A DNA stretch of 42,015 nt, taken from Ignavibacteriales bacterium (GTDB lineage: Bacteria > Bacteroidota > Ignavibacteria > UBA10030). The DNA lies in assembly GCA_016186715.1 (NCBI GenBank), contig JACPLA010000072.1, positions 1 through 42,015 of the forward strand. Reading direction: 5' to 3'. The notes under the pieces are model-generated. The model saw only the letters and a program-made list of their open reading frames with translations, did no database searches and was not told the DNA's origin. Numbering within the stretch: position 1 is the first letter of the stretch; each line of letters starts with the position of its first letter. This document shows, piece after piece, positions 30,738-39,793 of the stretch. Position numbers and translations under genes: made by a program.

Positions 30738-33700
30738 GTGCAGAACAAACGGGTGTTCGGTCTTCTCGCCTTTCTTACCTTCGTTTCCCTTTCCGCCCAT
30801 CTTTTTGGTCAATCAACAACTCAACCCGCCTCGATTGCCGAGGAACAGGATTACGCCTTCGCCTACGGCTTGTACGGCGACGGGCTTTTTCAGATCGCCG
30901 GAGAGCAGTTTGATCGGTTCCTCGAAAAATACCCCTCAAGCTTGAAGCGGATGGACGCATATTTTCTGAGCATTGAATGCCGTTTCCAGCAGCAACAGTT
31001 TGACACGGCCGCTCGTCTTTTCGCTCGCTTTGTGAAGGAGTATCCCTCCTCACGACTTAGCGCCGATGCGTTTTTGAGACTTGGTGAGGCATATCTCAGA
31101 TTGAAGCAGCCCGATCAAGCGGTCTCCTCGTTCAAAACAATCCTGGACAAGTTCGGACAGAGCGAGCTGGCCGGAGAGGCGGCGTATTGGATCGGGGAGA
31201 CCTTCGTTCAGACGAGCGAATACGAGAATGCGATCAAGTACTATACGCTCGCCTATGAGCATTATCAAAACAACCGGCTGCGGGACTATGCTCTTTATGG
31301 GATTGGGTGGACTTACCAGACAAAGGGGGAGTACGGACGGGCTGCAGAATGGTATGCAAAATTACGCAATGAGTTTCCCCGGAGCGACCTGTTTTCTGCT
31401 TCCCTTGTGCGAACGGGAGAATGCTCTTTTTACATGAAGGAATTTCAAAAAGCGATCGAGGAGCTTTCTGCTTCCAGGGCACACATTTCGAAAACGGAAG
31501 AACGTGGTGAAGCAGAGTATCTCATTGGCGAAGCCTATTTCAATTTGAATGAATACGGACAGGCGCGCGTCCACTATGAGGTGTTTCTCCGGGAGTTTCC
31601 CGATCATCGTCTCTTCCGGGATGTTCTGTATGCCCTTGGCTGGACGCACCTCAAAACCGACAATTTTGCCGGGGCAGAAGAGACCTTTGACGGGCTCAGT
31701 GCCGGCAATGATCCGTTGGCTCAAAATGCGCTCTTCCGTCGCGGCGTCGCTGAAAAATTTGGAGGAAAGCGGAACGAATCCCTCGAAACCTGGAAGGAGG
31801 TTGTCCGACGTTTCCCGGCGGGGGAATTCTCGGACAACGCTCTGTACGAAACGGGACTGGTGCTCTACGAAGATGACAAATACCCGGAGGCGCGGTCGCA
31901 ATTTGATCAGTTGATTCGGAACTACCCGCAGAGCGATGTCTTGCCCGAAGCGTATCGCATGCTTGGTGAGTGCCTGGTTGCAGAGTTAAGATTTGATGAG
32001 GCGAAAAAGGCGTTGGCGGCGGCAACCGAATTCACAGGCGCATCTTTCGAGGTCAAAACGAATGCATTGTTCCAGCTCGGTTGGTGTCAGATCAAATTGA
32101 AGGAATACGGCGACGCGGTAAGGACAATGACTCGATTCCTGGACCTGTATCCCGGCCATCCGAAGGCCGTCGACGCTCGTTTTTGGCGTGCGGAAGCCCG
32201 GTATCAGCTTTATGATTACGAAGGCGCTTTTGGCGACTATGAGTCTGCAGGTCAGCCGTCCGGTTCGCTGAAACGCGAAGAGGCGCTGTACGGGTCCGGA
32301 TGGTCGCTTTACAAACTGAATGAGTTTGGGAAGGCCATCGTCAGGTTTGAACAACTCCTCAGGGAGTTTCCCGGGACGAAGTTCCTTTTCGATGCCCGCT
32401 TGCGCCTGGCCGACAGCTATTTTTTCGCCAAGGACTACAAGAATGCAGAGGGGGCCTATCGGTCGGTCATCCGGCAATTCTCCAGGAATGAGGGTGTCGA
32501 TTATGCGCATTATCAGCTTGGACAGACCTATTATCGGTCGGGAAAATACACTGATGCCGTTCAGCAGATGAGCTCGCTGATCCGGAATTTCCCATCATCC
32601 AGCCTTGCCGACGATGCCCAATATGCGATCGGATGGATATGGTTTCAGAATAAGGAGTATCCGGAGGCGATCAAAGAGTTTCAAAAACTCCTTCAGCTCT
32701 TCCCGCAGAGCGATCTTGCCGCCAAGGCGACCTACAGCATCGGGGATGCAAGATACAACCGGAAGGACTACACGGGCGCCGAGCAAGCGTACCGGCAGGT
32801 ACTGGAGAAATTCCCACAAAGCCAGTATGTCGGCGACGCCATGACGGGGATTCAATATTGCCTGCTTGCTCAGGGTAAGCCGGAAGAAGCTCTCCGCGTG
32901 ATTGATTCCTTTGTTCGCGAAAACCCGCGATCGTCCATGGCTGAAATCCTCCTCCTGAAGAAAGGGGATCTCTATTTCAGTCAGGAGCAGTATGATGCGG
33001 CTGTCCGTGAGTACCGCACTTTTGCCGATCAATATCCGGAATCTCCGCAAGCTGCGACTGCTTACTACTGGATCGGGCGGTCGTACCTGGCCCAGGAGCG
33101 CCTTCTCGATGCTGCAACTGCTTTTGAGCGCGCAGCGGGCTTGAGCAAGGGTGTGGCTTCTGTCGTTGGCCAGTCAATTCTGGAAGCAGGCGAAGTGTAT
33201 CGAAGTTTGAAGAGTTACGAGAAGGCCCTGGAAGTGTTGTCGAAAGCAGAGAAGATGAACGCGGGTGCAGAGGTCGTTTCGGAAGCCATGGTTCGCAAAG
33301 GAGCGATCTATGAGGCGACGGGCGATCTTGCTTCCGCTCTTCAGCAATACAATATGGTGATCAGTGCCAATAGTCGTGCTCGATCGGCAGACAAAGCGCG
33401 GGTTTCATTGGCGCGATTGTACATGAGGGAAACCAACTATACCGACGGCCACCGCCTGGCCGCAGATGTTGCAACAAGCCGGACAGACGAACTGGGCGCC
33501 GAAGCCCAGTATGTCATCGGATTAATCTACTCTGCCCAGCGTGACTGGCAGAGTGCCGCGACGGCTTTCCTCAAGGTCCGTTATGTCTTCCCGTCGCAGG
33601 AAGAATGGTTGGCCAAGGCGTACCTCGGCCTTGGGAACGCCTACGAACGGATGAACGACCATGCGAAGGCGAGGGAAGCGTACCGTACTGTTTTGAAACT

Positions 33701-33764
33701 CGAGCGGCAGAAAGAGTCGGTCGCCGAGGCCCAGCAAAGGTTGAAAAGTCTGGAGCGGCCGTGA
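30738..33764 (+). CDS. Large exported tetratricopeptide-repeat protein
   Basis: 1008 residues. A signal peptide (VQNKRVFGLLAFLTFVSLSA, cleavage near FGQ) is followed by an almost uninterrupted solenoid of TPR units of the periplasmic CpoB/BamD-like type (patterns such as RFLEKYPSSL, LARFVKEYPSS, EFQKLLQLFPQSDLAAKATY). I estimate more than 20 units to the C-terminus. Such proteins act as scaffolds in the periplasm or at the outer membrane. GTG 30738 gives a proper signal peptide; the frame is open to a TTG at 30693. It overlaps the barrel gene by GTGA and heads an operon ending in ExbB-ExbD-TonB, so a role in coupling or assembling that machine is a reasonable inference. No enzymatic domain is seen. 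Confidence 0.88.
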   Translation: MQNKRVFGLLAFLTFVSLSAHLFGQSTTQPASIAEEQDYAFAYGLYGDGLFQIAGEQFDRFLEKYPSSLKRMDAYFLSIECRFQQQQFDTAARLFARFVKEYPSSRLSADAFLRLGEAYLRLKQPDQAVSSFKTILDKFGQSELAGEAAYWIGETFVQTSEYENAIKYYTLAYEHYQNNRLRDYALYGIGWTYQTKGEYGRAAEWYAKLRNEFPRSDLFSASLVRTGECSFYMKEFQKAIEELSASRAHISKTEERGEAEYLIGEAYFNLNEYGQARVHYEVFLREFPDHRLFRDVLYALGWTHLKTDNFAGAEETFDGLSAGNDPLAQNALFRRGVAEKFGGKRNESLETWKEVVRRFPAGEFSDNALYETGLVLYEDDKYPEARSQFDQLIRNYPQSDVLPEAYRMLGECLVAELRFDEAKKALAAATEFTGASFEVKTNALFQLGWCQIKLKEYGDAVRTMTRFLDLYPGHPKAVDARFWRAEARYQLYDYEGAFGDYESAGQPSGSLKREEALYGSGWSLYKLNEFGKAIVRFEQLLREFPGTKFLFDARLRLADSYFFAKDYKNAEGAYRSVIRQFSRNEGVDYAHYQLGQTYYRSGKYTDAVQQMSSLIRNFPSSSLADDAQYAIGWIWFQNKEYPEAIKEFQKLLQLFPQSDLAAKATYSIGDARYNRKDYTGAEQAYRQVLEKFPQSQYVGDAMTGIQYCLLAQGKPEEALRVIDSFVRENPRSSMAEILLLKKGDLYFSQEQYDAAVREYRTFADQYPESPQAATAYYWIGRSYLAQERLLDAATAFERAAGLSKGVASVVGQSILEAGEVYRSLKSYEKALEVLSKAEKMNAGAEVVSEAMVRKGAIYEATGDLASALQQYNMVISANSRARSADKARVSLARLYMRETNYTDGHRLAADVATSRTDELGAEAQYVIGLIYSAQRDWQSAATAFLKVRYVFPSQEEWLAKAYLGLGNAYERMNDHAKAREAYRTVLKLERQKESVAEAQQRLKSLERP

Positions 33765-35446
33765 AGTTCCCGGGACTTCTTTGCCAAATCACTCTCACGC
33801 TCGTGTTCGCCTGTTCGGTTATTGCGCAGGACCGTCCGGAATCCTCGGGTGGAAAGCAGCAGCCGGCATCGCGCCCCGTTGACGCGGCCGCTCCGACCGC
33901 CCACTCATCCCTTCCAACGATCGATCTTCCCGAATTCGTCATCACGGGCACGACATCTGTCAATCCGCCCGACGTTCAAAAAGGATTTCTTGACGAGGGC
34001 GGAACGTACAAACGAAATCCGCTTGAGAATAGTCCCGGAACCAGGGACAGGGAAACGATCGACCTGGGCGCCCGCTTCAAACAGTCTCTTCTGACAACCT
34101 CGGAAGGGTTGTATGGAATCGCAGGCGCCGGTCTCGGGACATTTTTTTCAGCCAACGTTTTTGGATCATTCGGCCAGTCCGAGAAGTCGTACGATTTCCT
34201 CGGGGATGCTCGATACCGGAGGACGAGGGGATTTATGAGGTTTACTGATGCCTCGGGCGGGAGACTGGGGTTGAAGGGAAGTCTGATTGTCCGGAGCGAG
34301 TCACATCTTCTTGATGAAGCCAGGGTGAGCGGAGAGGCGTCATATGGTCTTTCTAAGTACAAATTCTATGGTTCTCTCTCGCCTTCGCTCGGCAGAGATT
34401 GGTCCAACGTTCGGTTTGGGACGCGGGCTGTGACAAGTCTGAATGCACCGGCTGTTGTGTCGGCGGGGCTGATCTACCAGGCGTTGGCGGTTCATGACAG
34501 CAGTGCCGCAACGACGGAAAATATGGTCACGATTGATGCCGGCGGACAAGTTCCCGTGTTCGATTTCCTGCTCGATGTGAAGGCCGGCCTCAGACTGACA
34601 ACCGTTACTTCCGGATCGATCAACAACCTTTCAGAGGCCTCTGTTACTATTGGCGTCCCTCCACGTTCCTGGGGGAACTTCCTCTTCGAGATTTCTGCAA
34701 CCGGCTTTGCGATCAGAGGAATGGCCGGTCAACAGAGTAGTTATCTGTATCCGCATCTCGTGGCGAGGTATTCGGGCTTGAAGAACCAGATCCTCTTTCT
34801 CCACTTCCGGCCCCAGGTGAAATACACGACACTTCGCGAGCAAATCCACATCAATCCCTATCTCTCGGCGAATATGGTCATTCGTCATGAAATTCACCGT
34901 TGGGCAGTTGCAGGCGGGATTGAATCGGACTGGTCGAGTTGGCTTGGCACGCGGATGGAACTTCGAATCCAGTCTGTGGATGACTATCCTCTCTTCGCCG
35001 ATTCGGCGGCGAGCGGGATTTGGGCGCTCGTGTATGGGGGGCGCACTTCACTTGCTGCATTCAGAGTTGATGCAGTTGCAAACATCACCACAAATGATTA
35101 TTTTGCCCTTGCTGTCACAGCCCGTACGGCGAAAAATTCGGTCTATGGCAGCCGCGTGCCATACCTGGCGGAATTCGAGGCGTCTGTCGTTTATCGGCAT
35201 CGGTTTCCGTTTGATGTCTCCGCGGGTCCGGCGTTGAGTGTGCTCGGTTCCCGAAGAGCTTCGGCACAGAGCGCTGAAACGGTGGGGAGTTACTTGTGGA
35301 GCGGGATGAATGTGGAATACAACCGGATTCCGGGACTTTCAGTTTCACTTGAAATACGGAATCTCTTCGATCGGCGGTATGAAGAGTGGAAGGGATACCG
35401 GGCCGAGCCCTTCAGTATGGTTCTCGGTCTCTCATATCGCTGGTAA
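33761..35446 (+). CDS. Outer-membrane beta-barrel protein, TonB-dependent-receptor-like
   Basis: 561 residues. A signal peptide (KFPGLLCQITLTLVFACSVI, then AQD) leads into a low-complexity region and then IDLPEFVITGTTSVN, which resembles the plug start or TonB-box-like 'VTGT' element of TonB-dependent receptors. From about residue 110 the pattern alternates polar and hydrophobic residues in many beta strands, with aromatic girdles, and it ends IRNLFDRRYEEWKGYRAEPF and SMVLGLSYRW, with a terminal aromatic residue as in barrels inserted by Bam. No full plug domain is present, so it is smaller than a classical receptor. The GTG overlaps the TPR stop, so the two are coupled. The partner ExbB-ExbD-TonB genes follow, making this barrel their likely client. 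Confidence 0.8.
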   Translation: MKFPGLLCQITLTLVFACSVIAQDRPESSGGKQQPASRPVDAAAPTAHSSLPTIDLPEFVITGTTSVNPPDVQKGFLDEGGTYKRNPLENSPGTRDRETIDLGARFKQSLLTTSEGLYGIAGAGLGTFFSANVFGSFGQSEKSYDFLGDARYRRTRGFMRFTDASGGRLGLKGSLIVRSESHLLDEARVSGEASYGLSKYKFYGSLSPSLGRDWSNVRFGTRAVTSLNAPAVVSAGLIYQALAVHDSSAATTENMVTIDAGGQVPVFDFLLDVKAGLRLTTVTSGSINNLSEASVTIGVPPRSWGNFLFEISATGFAIRGMAGQQSSYLYPHLVARYSGLKNQILFLHFRPQVKYTTLREQIHINPYLSANMVIRHEIHRWAVAGGIESDWSSWLGTRMELRIQSVDDYPLFADSAASGIWALVYGGRTSLAAFRVDAVANITTNDYFALAVTARTAKNSVYGSRVPYLAEFEASVVYRHRFPFDVSAGPALSVLGSRRASAQSAETVGSYLWSGMNVEYNRIPGLSVSLEIRNLFDRRYEEWKGYRAEPFSMVLGLSYRW

Positions 35447-35498
35447 GGAATCGAAAACGTCTCTGCGAACTCACAGACAAATCTAGGAGGAACCATCC

Positions 35499-36134
35499 AT
35501 GCCTAACGTAAACTTGATCGAGGAAGAGGGTGGCGAAGGTGCGATGCAGCCGATCGCGGCCCCGACCAGGAAGGGAGGCGGCGGAGGGGGATCAAAAGCG
35601 CTGATCTTTCTGCTTGTGATCGTCCTTCTCGGCGGCGGCGTTTTTGCGCTGAACAAGTTCGGGGTGATCAAGCTCTGGGGAAAAAAGCCCAGGCCGGTCA
35701 TTACTCAGATCACCGAGGAACCGATTGTTGAGCCCGAATATGCGGAAATAGATACCGCAGCTATGACGGAAGATACTGCCGGAATTTCATTTGTTGAGAC
35801 ACCGCCTCTGACGGCTGGACCTCAATCATCGCTTGTTACGGGAGGAAGGACTGTGACTTCTTCAAAACCGTCAGCCGGATTGTCCGACATGCGGGGGACC
35901 TACACAATTCAAGTGTCGGCGTGGAGGGATCAGTCCACGGCTGACCGGTACGTGAAGCGACTCGAGGATGCCGGTTACCCGGCGTTCGTTGAAAAGCGAA
36001 AACTCAAGGATGGCGAATGGTATACCGTGAGGATTGGTCGCTACGCGTCCATGAAGGAGGCAAAAAAAGCTGTTGACACCTTTGCATACGAGATCAAAAC
36101 GCATTATTGGATTGACAAAATCCGTTCGAATTGA
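35499..36134 (+). CDS. SPOR-domain membrane protein
   Basis: 211 residues. A cytoplasmic N-terminus with a Gly-rich hinge (TRKGGGGGGSKA) precedes one transmembrane segment at about 34-52 (ALIFLLVIVLLGGGVFAL). A periplasmic linker and a C-terminal SPOR domain (about 133-207: GTYTIQVSAWRDQSTADRYV, EWYTVRIGRYASMKEAKKAV) follow. SPOR domains bind peptidoglycan glycans lacking stem peptides, usually at division septa. The ATG has a strong AGGAGG site. Its place between the outer-membrane barrel and exbB suggests it tethers the machine to the cell wall; this is inference. Confidence 0.9.
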   Translation: MPNVNLIEEEGGEGAMQPIAAPTRKGGGGGGSKALIFLLVIVLLGGGVFALNKFGVIKLWGKKPRPVITQITEEPIVEPEYAEIDTAAMTEDTAGISFVETPPLTAGPQSSLVTGGRTVTSSKPSAGLSDMRGTYTIQVSAWRDQSTADRYVKRLEDAGYPAFVEKRKLKDGEWYTVRIGRYASMKEAKKAVDTFAYEIKTHYWIDKIRSN

Positions 36135-36160
36135 ATGATTCTTGCAGAGAGCAATCTCAT

Positions 36161-36859
36161 ATGAATCTCCTTGATTTGTTTCTGAAGGGTGGGATTTTCA
36201 TGTATCCCATCCTTTTTTGTTCCATACTGGCGCTTGTCGTGGTTGTTGAACGGTTTCTTGTTCTCCGCAAGGCCAATATCGATGCAGGTCAGTTCATGCT
36301 AAAACTCAGAAGCGTGCTTCAAAGGGGAAGCGTCATGGAGGCGATTAATTTCTGTTCCCGCAGTGACGCTCCTCTTGCGAACATTCTGAAAAAAGGACTG
36401 ACGAAGTATCCGGAAGGGCATGATCGCGTGCGGGAATCCATAGAGAACGCCGGAAAAGAAGAAGCCTTTAAGCTGGAACACAGACTGGGAATTGTGGCTT
36501 CCATGGCGGGCATCGCTCCCTTGCTCGGGTTTCTGGGAACCGTCACCGGGATGATCGGAGCTTTTCGGACCGTCGAGCAATTGGGGGGTGCGGTGAATCC
36601 CAGCGATCTTGCCGGAGGAATCTGGGAGGCGTTGCTCACCACCGCGTTTGGCCTGATTGTCGGCGTCGTTGCGTACGGGTTCTATAACTACTTTGTGAAC
36701 AAAGTCGGTCGATTCGTTTTTGAAATGGAGATGGCGTCGGAGGAATTCCTTGACCTGGTGGTGTCGGGGAAACTTGAAGACGGCGAGATCAGCTCTGCTG
36801 CCGGCAAAGGGAAGCCGGGGAGAACGGAGGAATACTTCACCCGGAAGGATAACCGATGA
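36161..36859 (+). CDS. ExbB/TolQ/MotA-family proton channel protein
   Basis: 232 residues. Three membrane segments: MYPILFCSILALVVVVERFL, then VASMAGIAPLLGFLGTVTGM and LLTTAFGLIVGVVAYGFYNY. The hallmark block GIAPLLGFLGTVTGMIGAFR and the conserved Thr in the third segment, near the ion path, are present. It forms the pentameric stator channel with ExbD that converts proton-motive force into work on TonB. The frame is open to a TTG at 36131 overlapping the SPOR stop, but ATG 36161 gives a normal N-terminus (MNLLDLFLKGGIFMYPI). Confidence 0.93.
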   Translation: MNLLDLFLKGGIFMYPILFCSILALVVVVERFLVLRKANIDAGQFMLKLRSVLQRGSVMEAINFCSRSDAPLANILKKGLTKYPEGHDRVRESIENAGKEEAFKLEHRLGIVASMAGIAPLLGFLGTVTGMIGAFRTVEQLGGAVNPSDLAGGIWEALLTTAFGLIVGVVAYGFYNYFVNKVGRFVFEMEMASEEFLDLVVSGKLEDGEISSAAGKGKPGRTEEYFTRKDNR

Positions 36860-37263
36860 GATTCTCGACTCCTCAAAAACCGCTTGCGATGTTCTCACAT
36901 TCGTCCCTGACGGATATCGTGTTCCTCTTGCTGATTTTCTTTCTGCTCTCGTCTTCATTCGTGATTCAGTCCGGCATCAAAGTGCAGCTTCCAAAATCGG
37001 AATCGGCGGAGATGGAAAGCCAGCGACAGATTATCGTGACGGTAACAGAAAAAGGGTCGATTTTCCTCAATGACAAACTGATCTCATTGGAAACGCTGGG
37101 GGGTCAACTCGCTCCGCTTGTGGAGCGGGACCGTGAGAAGATCGTTATCATCAAGGCCGATCAGACCGTGAGCCTGCAAAGTGCCGTGCAGGTCATGGAT
37201 ATTGCGAAGGGAGTCGGCGCCTCACGTCTTCTCATCGCCACGCAGCCAGGACTCGACCAATGA
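36856..37263 (+). CDS. ExbD/TolR-family protein
   Basis: 135 residues. A short cytoplasmic N-terminus, then one membrane segment with the essential protonatable Asp (Asp20 in SLTDIVFLLLIFFLLSSSF), then a periplasmic ExbD/TolR domain (QRQIIVTVTEKGSIFLNDKL, IVIIKADQTVSLQSAVQVMD). It partners ExbB. The start overlaps the exbB stop by ATGA and its stop overlaps the TonB gene by ATGA. Confidence 0.93.
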   Translation: MRFSTPQKPLAMFSHSSLTDIVFLLLIFFLLSSSFVIQSGIKVQLPKSESAEMESQRQIIVTVTEKGSIFLNDKLISLETLGGQLAPLVERDREKIVIIKADQTVSLQSAVQVMDIAKGVGASRLLIATQPGLDQ

Positions 37264-38051
37264 ACCTGCCGCGTGAAACAAGAACAGGGTGGGCCATCTC
37301 TCTTGCCATCCATGGAGGGCTGCTCGTTCTTTTCTTGTTGATCAGTATTCCGGATGTCATCCAGAGGCAGGAGTTCATAGAGGTGACCTGGGGCTTGCCG
37401 GCCGTTTCGAAGCCTGCCCGGGCCACGACAGCATCGGCTTCCGCCGGAGAAGCCGGAACAGCGTCGATGTCGGCTCCGAAAAAAACCGCCAAATCTGAAA
37501 AACCGTCCCAGACCGTGATCCTCCCCGAACGCCGCATGGTGGATCGGTTGGAGGATAACCTCCCGTTGGTTCGATCGGAAAAAATCGAGCTGGCTGAAAA
37601 GCCGGGGTCGGATCGAAAAGTGACGTCGGGAGTGGGAGAGCGTGAGCCCGGGGAGGGGCAGACTCCGGGAGCGAGGGAACAGACAGGGCCAGCAAGCGGC
37701 ATTCCGGGTTCCTCCGTCGGCCCGGAGGCTGGTTCGGGCGGACTAGCGGGGGATGTGGACAAAGGAGTGTCGTTTTCGATCCAGTGGATGGAAGGGGGGA
37801 CGAGGGGCAAGATCAGCGGAGAATTACCGCAATATCCGGAAGGCGTCAATGTGGTTGCGCAGATCAAGATCCTCGCGCTGGTCGCACCGGACGGAAGCAT
37901 CAAATCGGCGCAACCGGCTCAAAAAGGTAATACGAGACTTGAAGAAGCAGCGATGAAGCAGGTGAGACTGTGGAAGTTTGAGCCGCTCCGGTCCTCACAG
38001 CCGCAGGACAATCAATCCTGCGTTGTGACGTTCCTTTTTACTTTGAAGTAG
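37260..38051 (+). CDS. TonB-family energy transducer
   Basis: 263 residues. One N-terminal membrane anchor (GWAISLAIHGGLLVLFLLIS, with the conserved His19), then a linker of about 150 residues rich in Ala, Gly, Lys and Glu rather than Pro, and a C-terminal TonB domain (about 185-263: ELPQYPEGVNVVAQIKILAL, APDGSIKSAQPAQKG, EEAAMKQVRLWKFEPL). It carries energy from ExbBD to the outer membrane. The closest functional relation may be TonB or the TolA-like branch; no Pal gene is present. It overlaps the convergent small membrane gene by 14 bp. Confidence 0.85.
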   Translation: MNLPRETRTGWAISLAIHGGLLVLFLLISIPDVIQRQEFIEVTWGLPAVSKPARATTASASAGEAGTASMSAPKKTAKSEKPSQTVILPERRMVDRLEDNLPLVRSEKIELAEKPGSDRKVTSGVGEREPGEGQTPGAREQTGPASGIPGSSVGPEAGSGGLAGDVDKGVSFSIQWMEGGTRGKISGELPQYPEGVNVVAQIKILALVAPDGSIKSAQPAQKGNTRLEEAAMKQVRLWKFEPLRSSQPQDNQSCVVTFLFTLK

Positions 38052-38361
38052 TCTTCCCGGAATCTACTCCCCCCTCGTGTTTCTTCTGATGCTGTGATCG
38101 CAGCAGCAAAGAGTAGAAGACCCCTTCCCCGATCGTCAAGAGAGTCAATGTGAACGCGTCGCGGTCGAACCAGGGCGCGAATCCTTCCGGTCTCAGAAAG
38201 AGGTTTGTGACCATTGTTGTGATGGTCCACCCGACCGAGAAAATGATCGTGAAGAAAGCGACAGCCAGTATTCCCTCTCCGACGCCGCCTTGTTTCTTGC
38301 GAGTGAAAAACGCGTAGGCCGCGGCAAGTACGTGAGCGATGAAGATGACAGCGGCGATCAC
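38038..38361 (-). CDS. Small three-segment membrane protein, unknown function
   Basis: 107 residues with about three hydrophobic stretches (AVIFIAHVLAAAYAFF, GILAVAFFTIIFSVGWTITT, FTLTLLTIGEGVFYSLLL) and a Lys/Gly-rich tail. No family is recognised. The GTG start is 3 bp after the stop of the glycosylphosphotransferase gene, so it is the last gene of that operon. It converges on and overlaps the TonB gene. Confidence 0.6.
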   Translation of the reverse strand: MIAAVIFIAHVLAAAYAFFTRKKQGGVGEGILAVAFFTIIFSVGWTITTMVTNLFLRPEGFAPWFDRDAFTLTLLTIGEGVFYSLLLRSQHQKKHEGGVDSGKTTSK

Positions 38362-38364
38362 GGA

Positions 38365-39774
38365 CTAGTACGCGTCCTTTCCAAACAACACAGCCCGGAT
38401 GGTTTTGAAAATAATCTTCAGATCAAACGTCAGCGACCAGTTTTCAACGTAGTACACATCGTACTTGGTTCGATCCGCGACCGGGGCCTGGCCGCGCAAT
38501 CCGTTGACTTGTGCCCAGCCTGTCATTCCCGACTTGACCCGGTGGCGGTCGAGATACTTCGGAATTTCGTCCTTGAAGCGTTTGACAAAATATGGTCGTT
38601 CCGGTCTTGGTCCAACGATGCTCATTTCTCCTTTGAGGACATTGAAAAGCTGAGGGAGTTCGTCCAGGCTCAGGCGGCGAAGGATTTTTCCGAGAGGGGT
38701 CACGCGCGGATCGTTCCGTTTCGCCCACACCGGGCCGGTCTTTGCTTCGGCGTCGATGCGCATCGTCCTGAACTTGAGGACGTTGAATGTCCTTCCATCA
38801 AGACCGACGCGTTCCTGCAGGTAGAACGGCGGTCCTTGAGAGGTCATGGCGATCATCGCGGCAATGAGACCGAGGAGTGGACTCGTCAGAACAAGGATAA
38901 CCACGGCCACGACAATGTCAAAGCCTCGTTTGACAATGCGATTCCAGGTTGTGAGGGCCGCCTCCTTCACCTGGAGAAAAGGAATCCCTTCCAGCTCTTT
39001 GATCCGCACACGACTCGTCATCAATTCCACAAGGTCCGGCACCATCATGATTTCCGTGTTCAGTCCTTCTGCTTCTTCAATAAGTTTCGCGAGCCGCGGA
39101 TGTTCATCAGAGGTCAGCGCAACGAGCACGAGCTCGATGGCGTGATGGCGGAGATAGTGCGGGACCTTTGAGAGAGATCCGAGGTACGGCAGCCGTTTTG
39201 AAAACTGTCCTTTCCCGCGAGTCGTGAAATACCCAACCATCCGGTACCCGAGGGAAGGGTGATGGGCAATACTCTCATACACCCGTCGGGCGGTTTCGTT
39301 TCCGCCGACGAGAATGACGTTCTTGATGTCGTGGCCGCGCGCGTACCACCATTGCTCAAACGTGAGGACAACGAATCGGCCGGCGGCAATGAGGACAACG
39401 CCTGTGACGGCGAGGAGGGCGAAGACAAGGCGCGAAAAGGAGAACGCGCGATAGAAGAAGGCAGCGGCCATGACCAAAAGCATGCCGAAGAACACAACGC
39501 GGAGTATGGGGAAGAATTCGTCTGAAAAGTAGGCCGCACGGCGCGCGCGGTACATGCCCCGGCTGTGAAAAAGCAGCAACCAGGAGGGGATAACAAAAAG
39601 AGAGCCGTATACGTACGCTTCGATCGGAGGGAAACCAAGCTCGACAGGAATGACGGAAGTGAGAGGGGAATAAAAACGAAGCCAGTAAGAAAAAAGAAAT
39701 GCCCCTTCAATGGCAAGAACGTCGGAGGTGACGGTCAGGAGGGGGATGAGAAAGTCTTTTCGGTGGTGTGCCAT
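38365..39774 (-). CDS. Polyprenyl-phosphate sugar-1-phosphate transferase, WcaJ/WbaP-like
   Basis: 469 residues. An N-terminal part with about four membrane segments and a CoA-binding-like domain (NVILVGGNETARRVYESIA) precedes the membrane-anchored catalytic domain: KRGFDIVVAVVILVLTSPLL, LQERVGLDGRTFNVLKFRTM, LRRLSLDELPQLFNVLKGEM, SIVGPRPERP. The catalytic Asp-Glu pair of this family is the DE of SLDELPQ. It puts the first sugar-phosphate on undecaprenyl phosphate to start a capsule, exopolysaccharide or O-antigen chain. The frame is open to 39888, but that would overlap the upstream GmhA-like gene; ATG 39774 (MAHHRKDFLIPLL) gives the family's normal N-terminus. No other glycan genes follow in the window. 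Confidence 0.92.
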   Translation of the reverse strand: MAHHRKDFLIPLLTVTSDVLAIEGAFLFSYWLRFYSPLTSVIPVELGFPPIEAYVYGSLFVIPSWLLLFHSRGMYRARRAAYFSDEFFPILRVVFFGMLLVMAAAFFYRAFSFSRLVFALLAVTGVVLIAAGRFVVLTFEQWWYARGHDIKNVILVGGNETARRVYESIAHHPSLGYRMVGYFTTRGKGQFSKRLPYLGSLSKVPHYLRHHAIELVLVALTSDEHPRLAKLIEEAEGLNTEIMMVPDLVELMTSRVRIKELEGIPFLQVKEAALTTWNRIVKRGFDIVVAVVILVLTSPLLGLIAAMIAMTSQGPPFYLQERVGLDGRTFNVLKFRTMRIDAEAKTGPVWAKRNDPRVTPLGKILRRLSLDELPQLFNVLKGEMSIVGPRPERPYFVKRFKDEIPKYLDRHRVKSGMTGWAQVNGLRGQAPVADRTKYDVYYVENWSLTFDLKIIFKTIRAVLFGKDAY

Positions 39775-39793
39775 TGGATCGAACACCCGGCCA

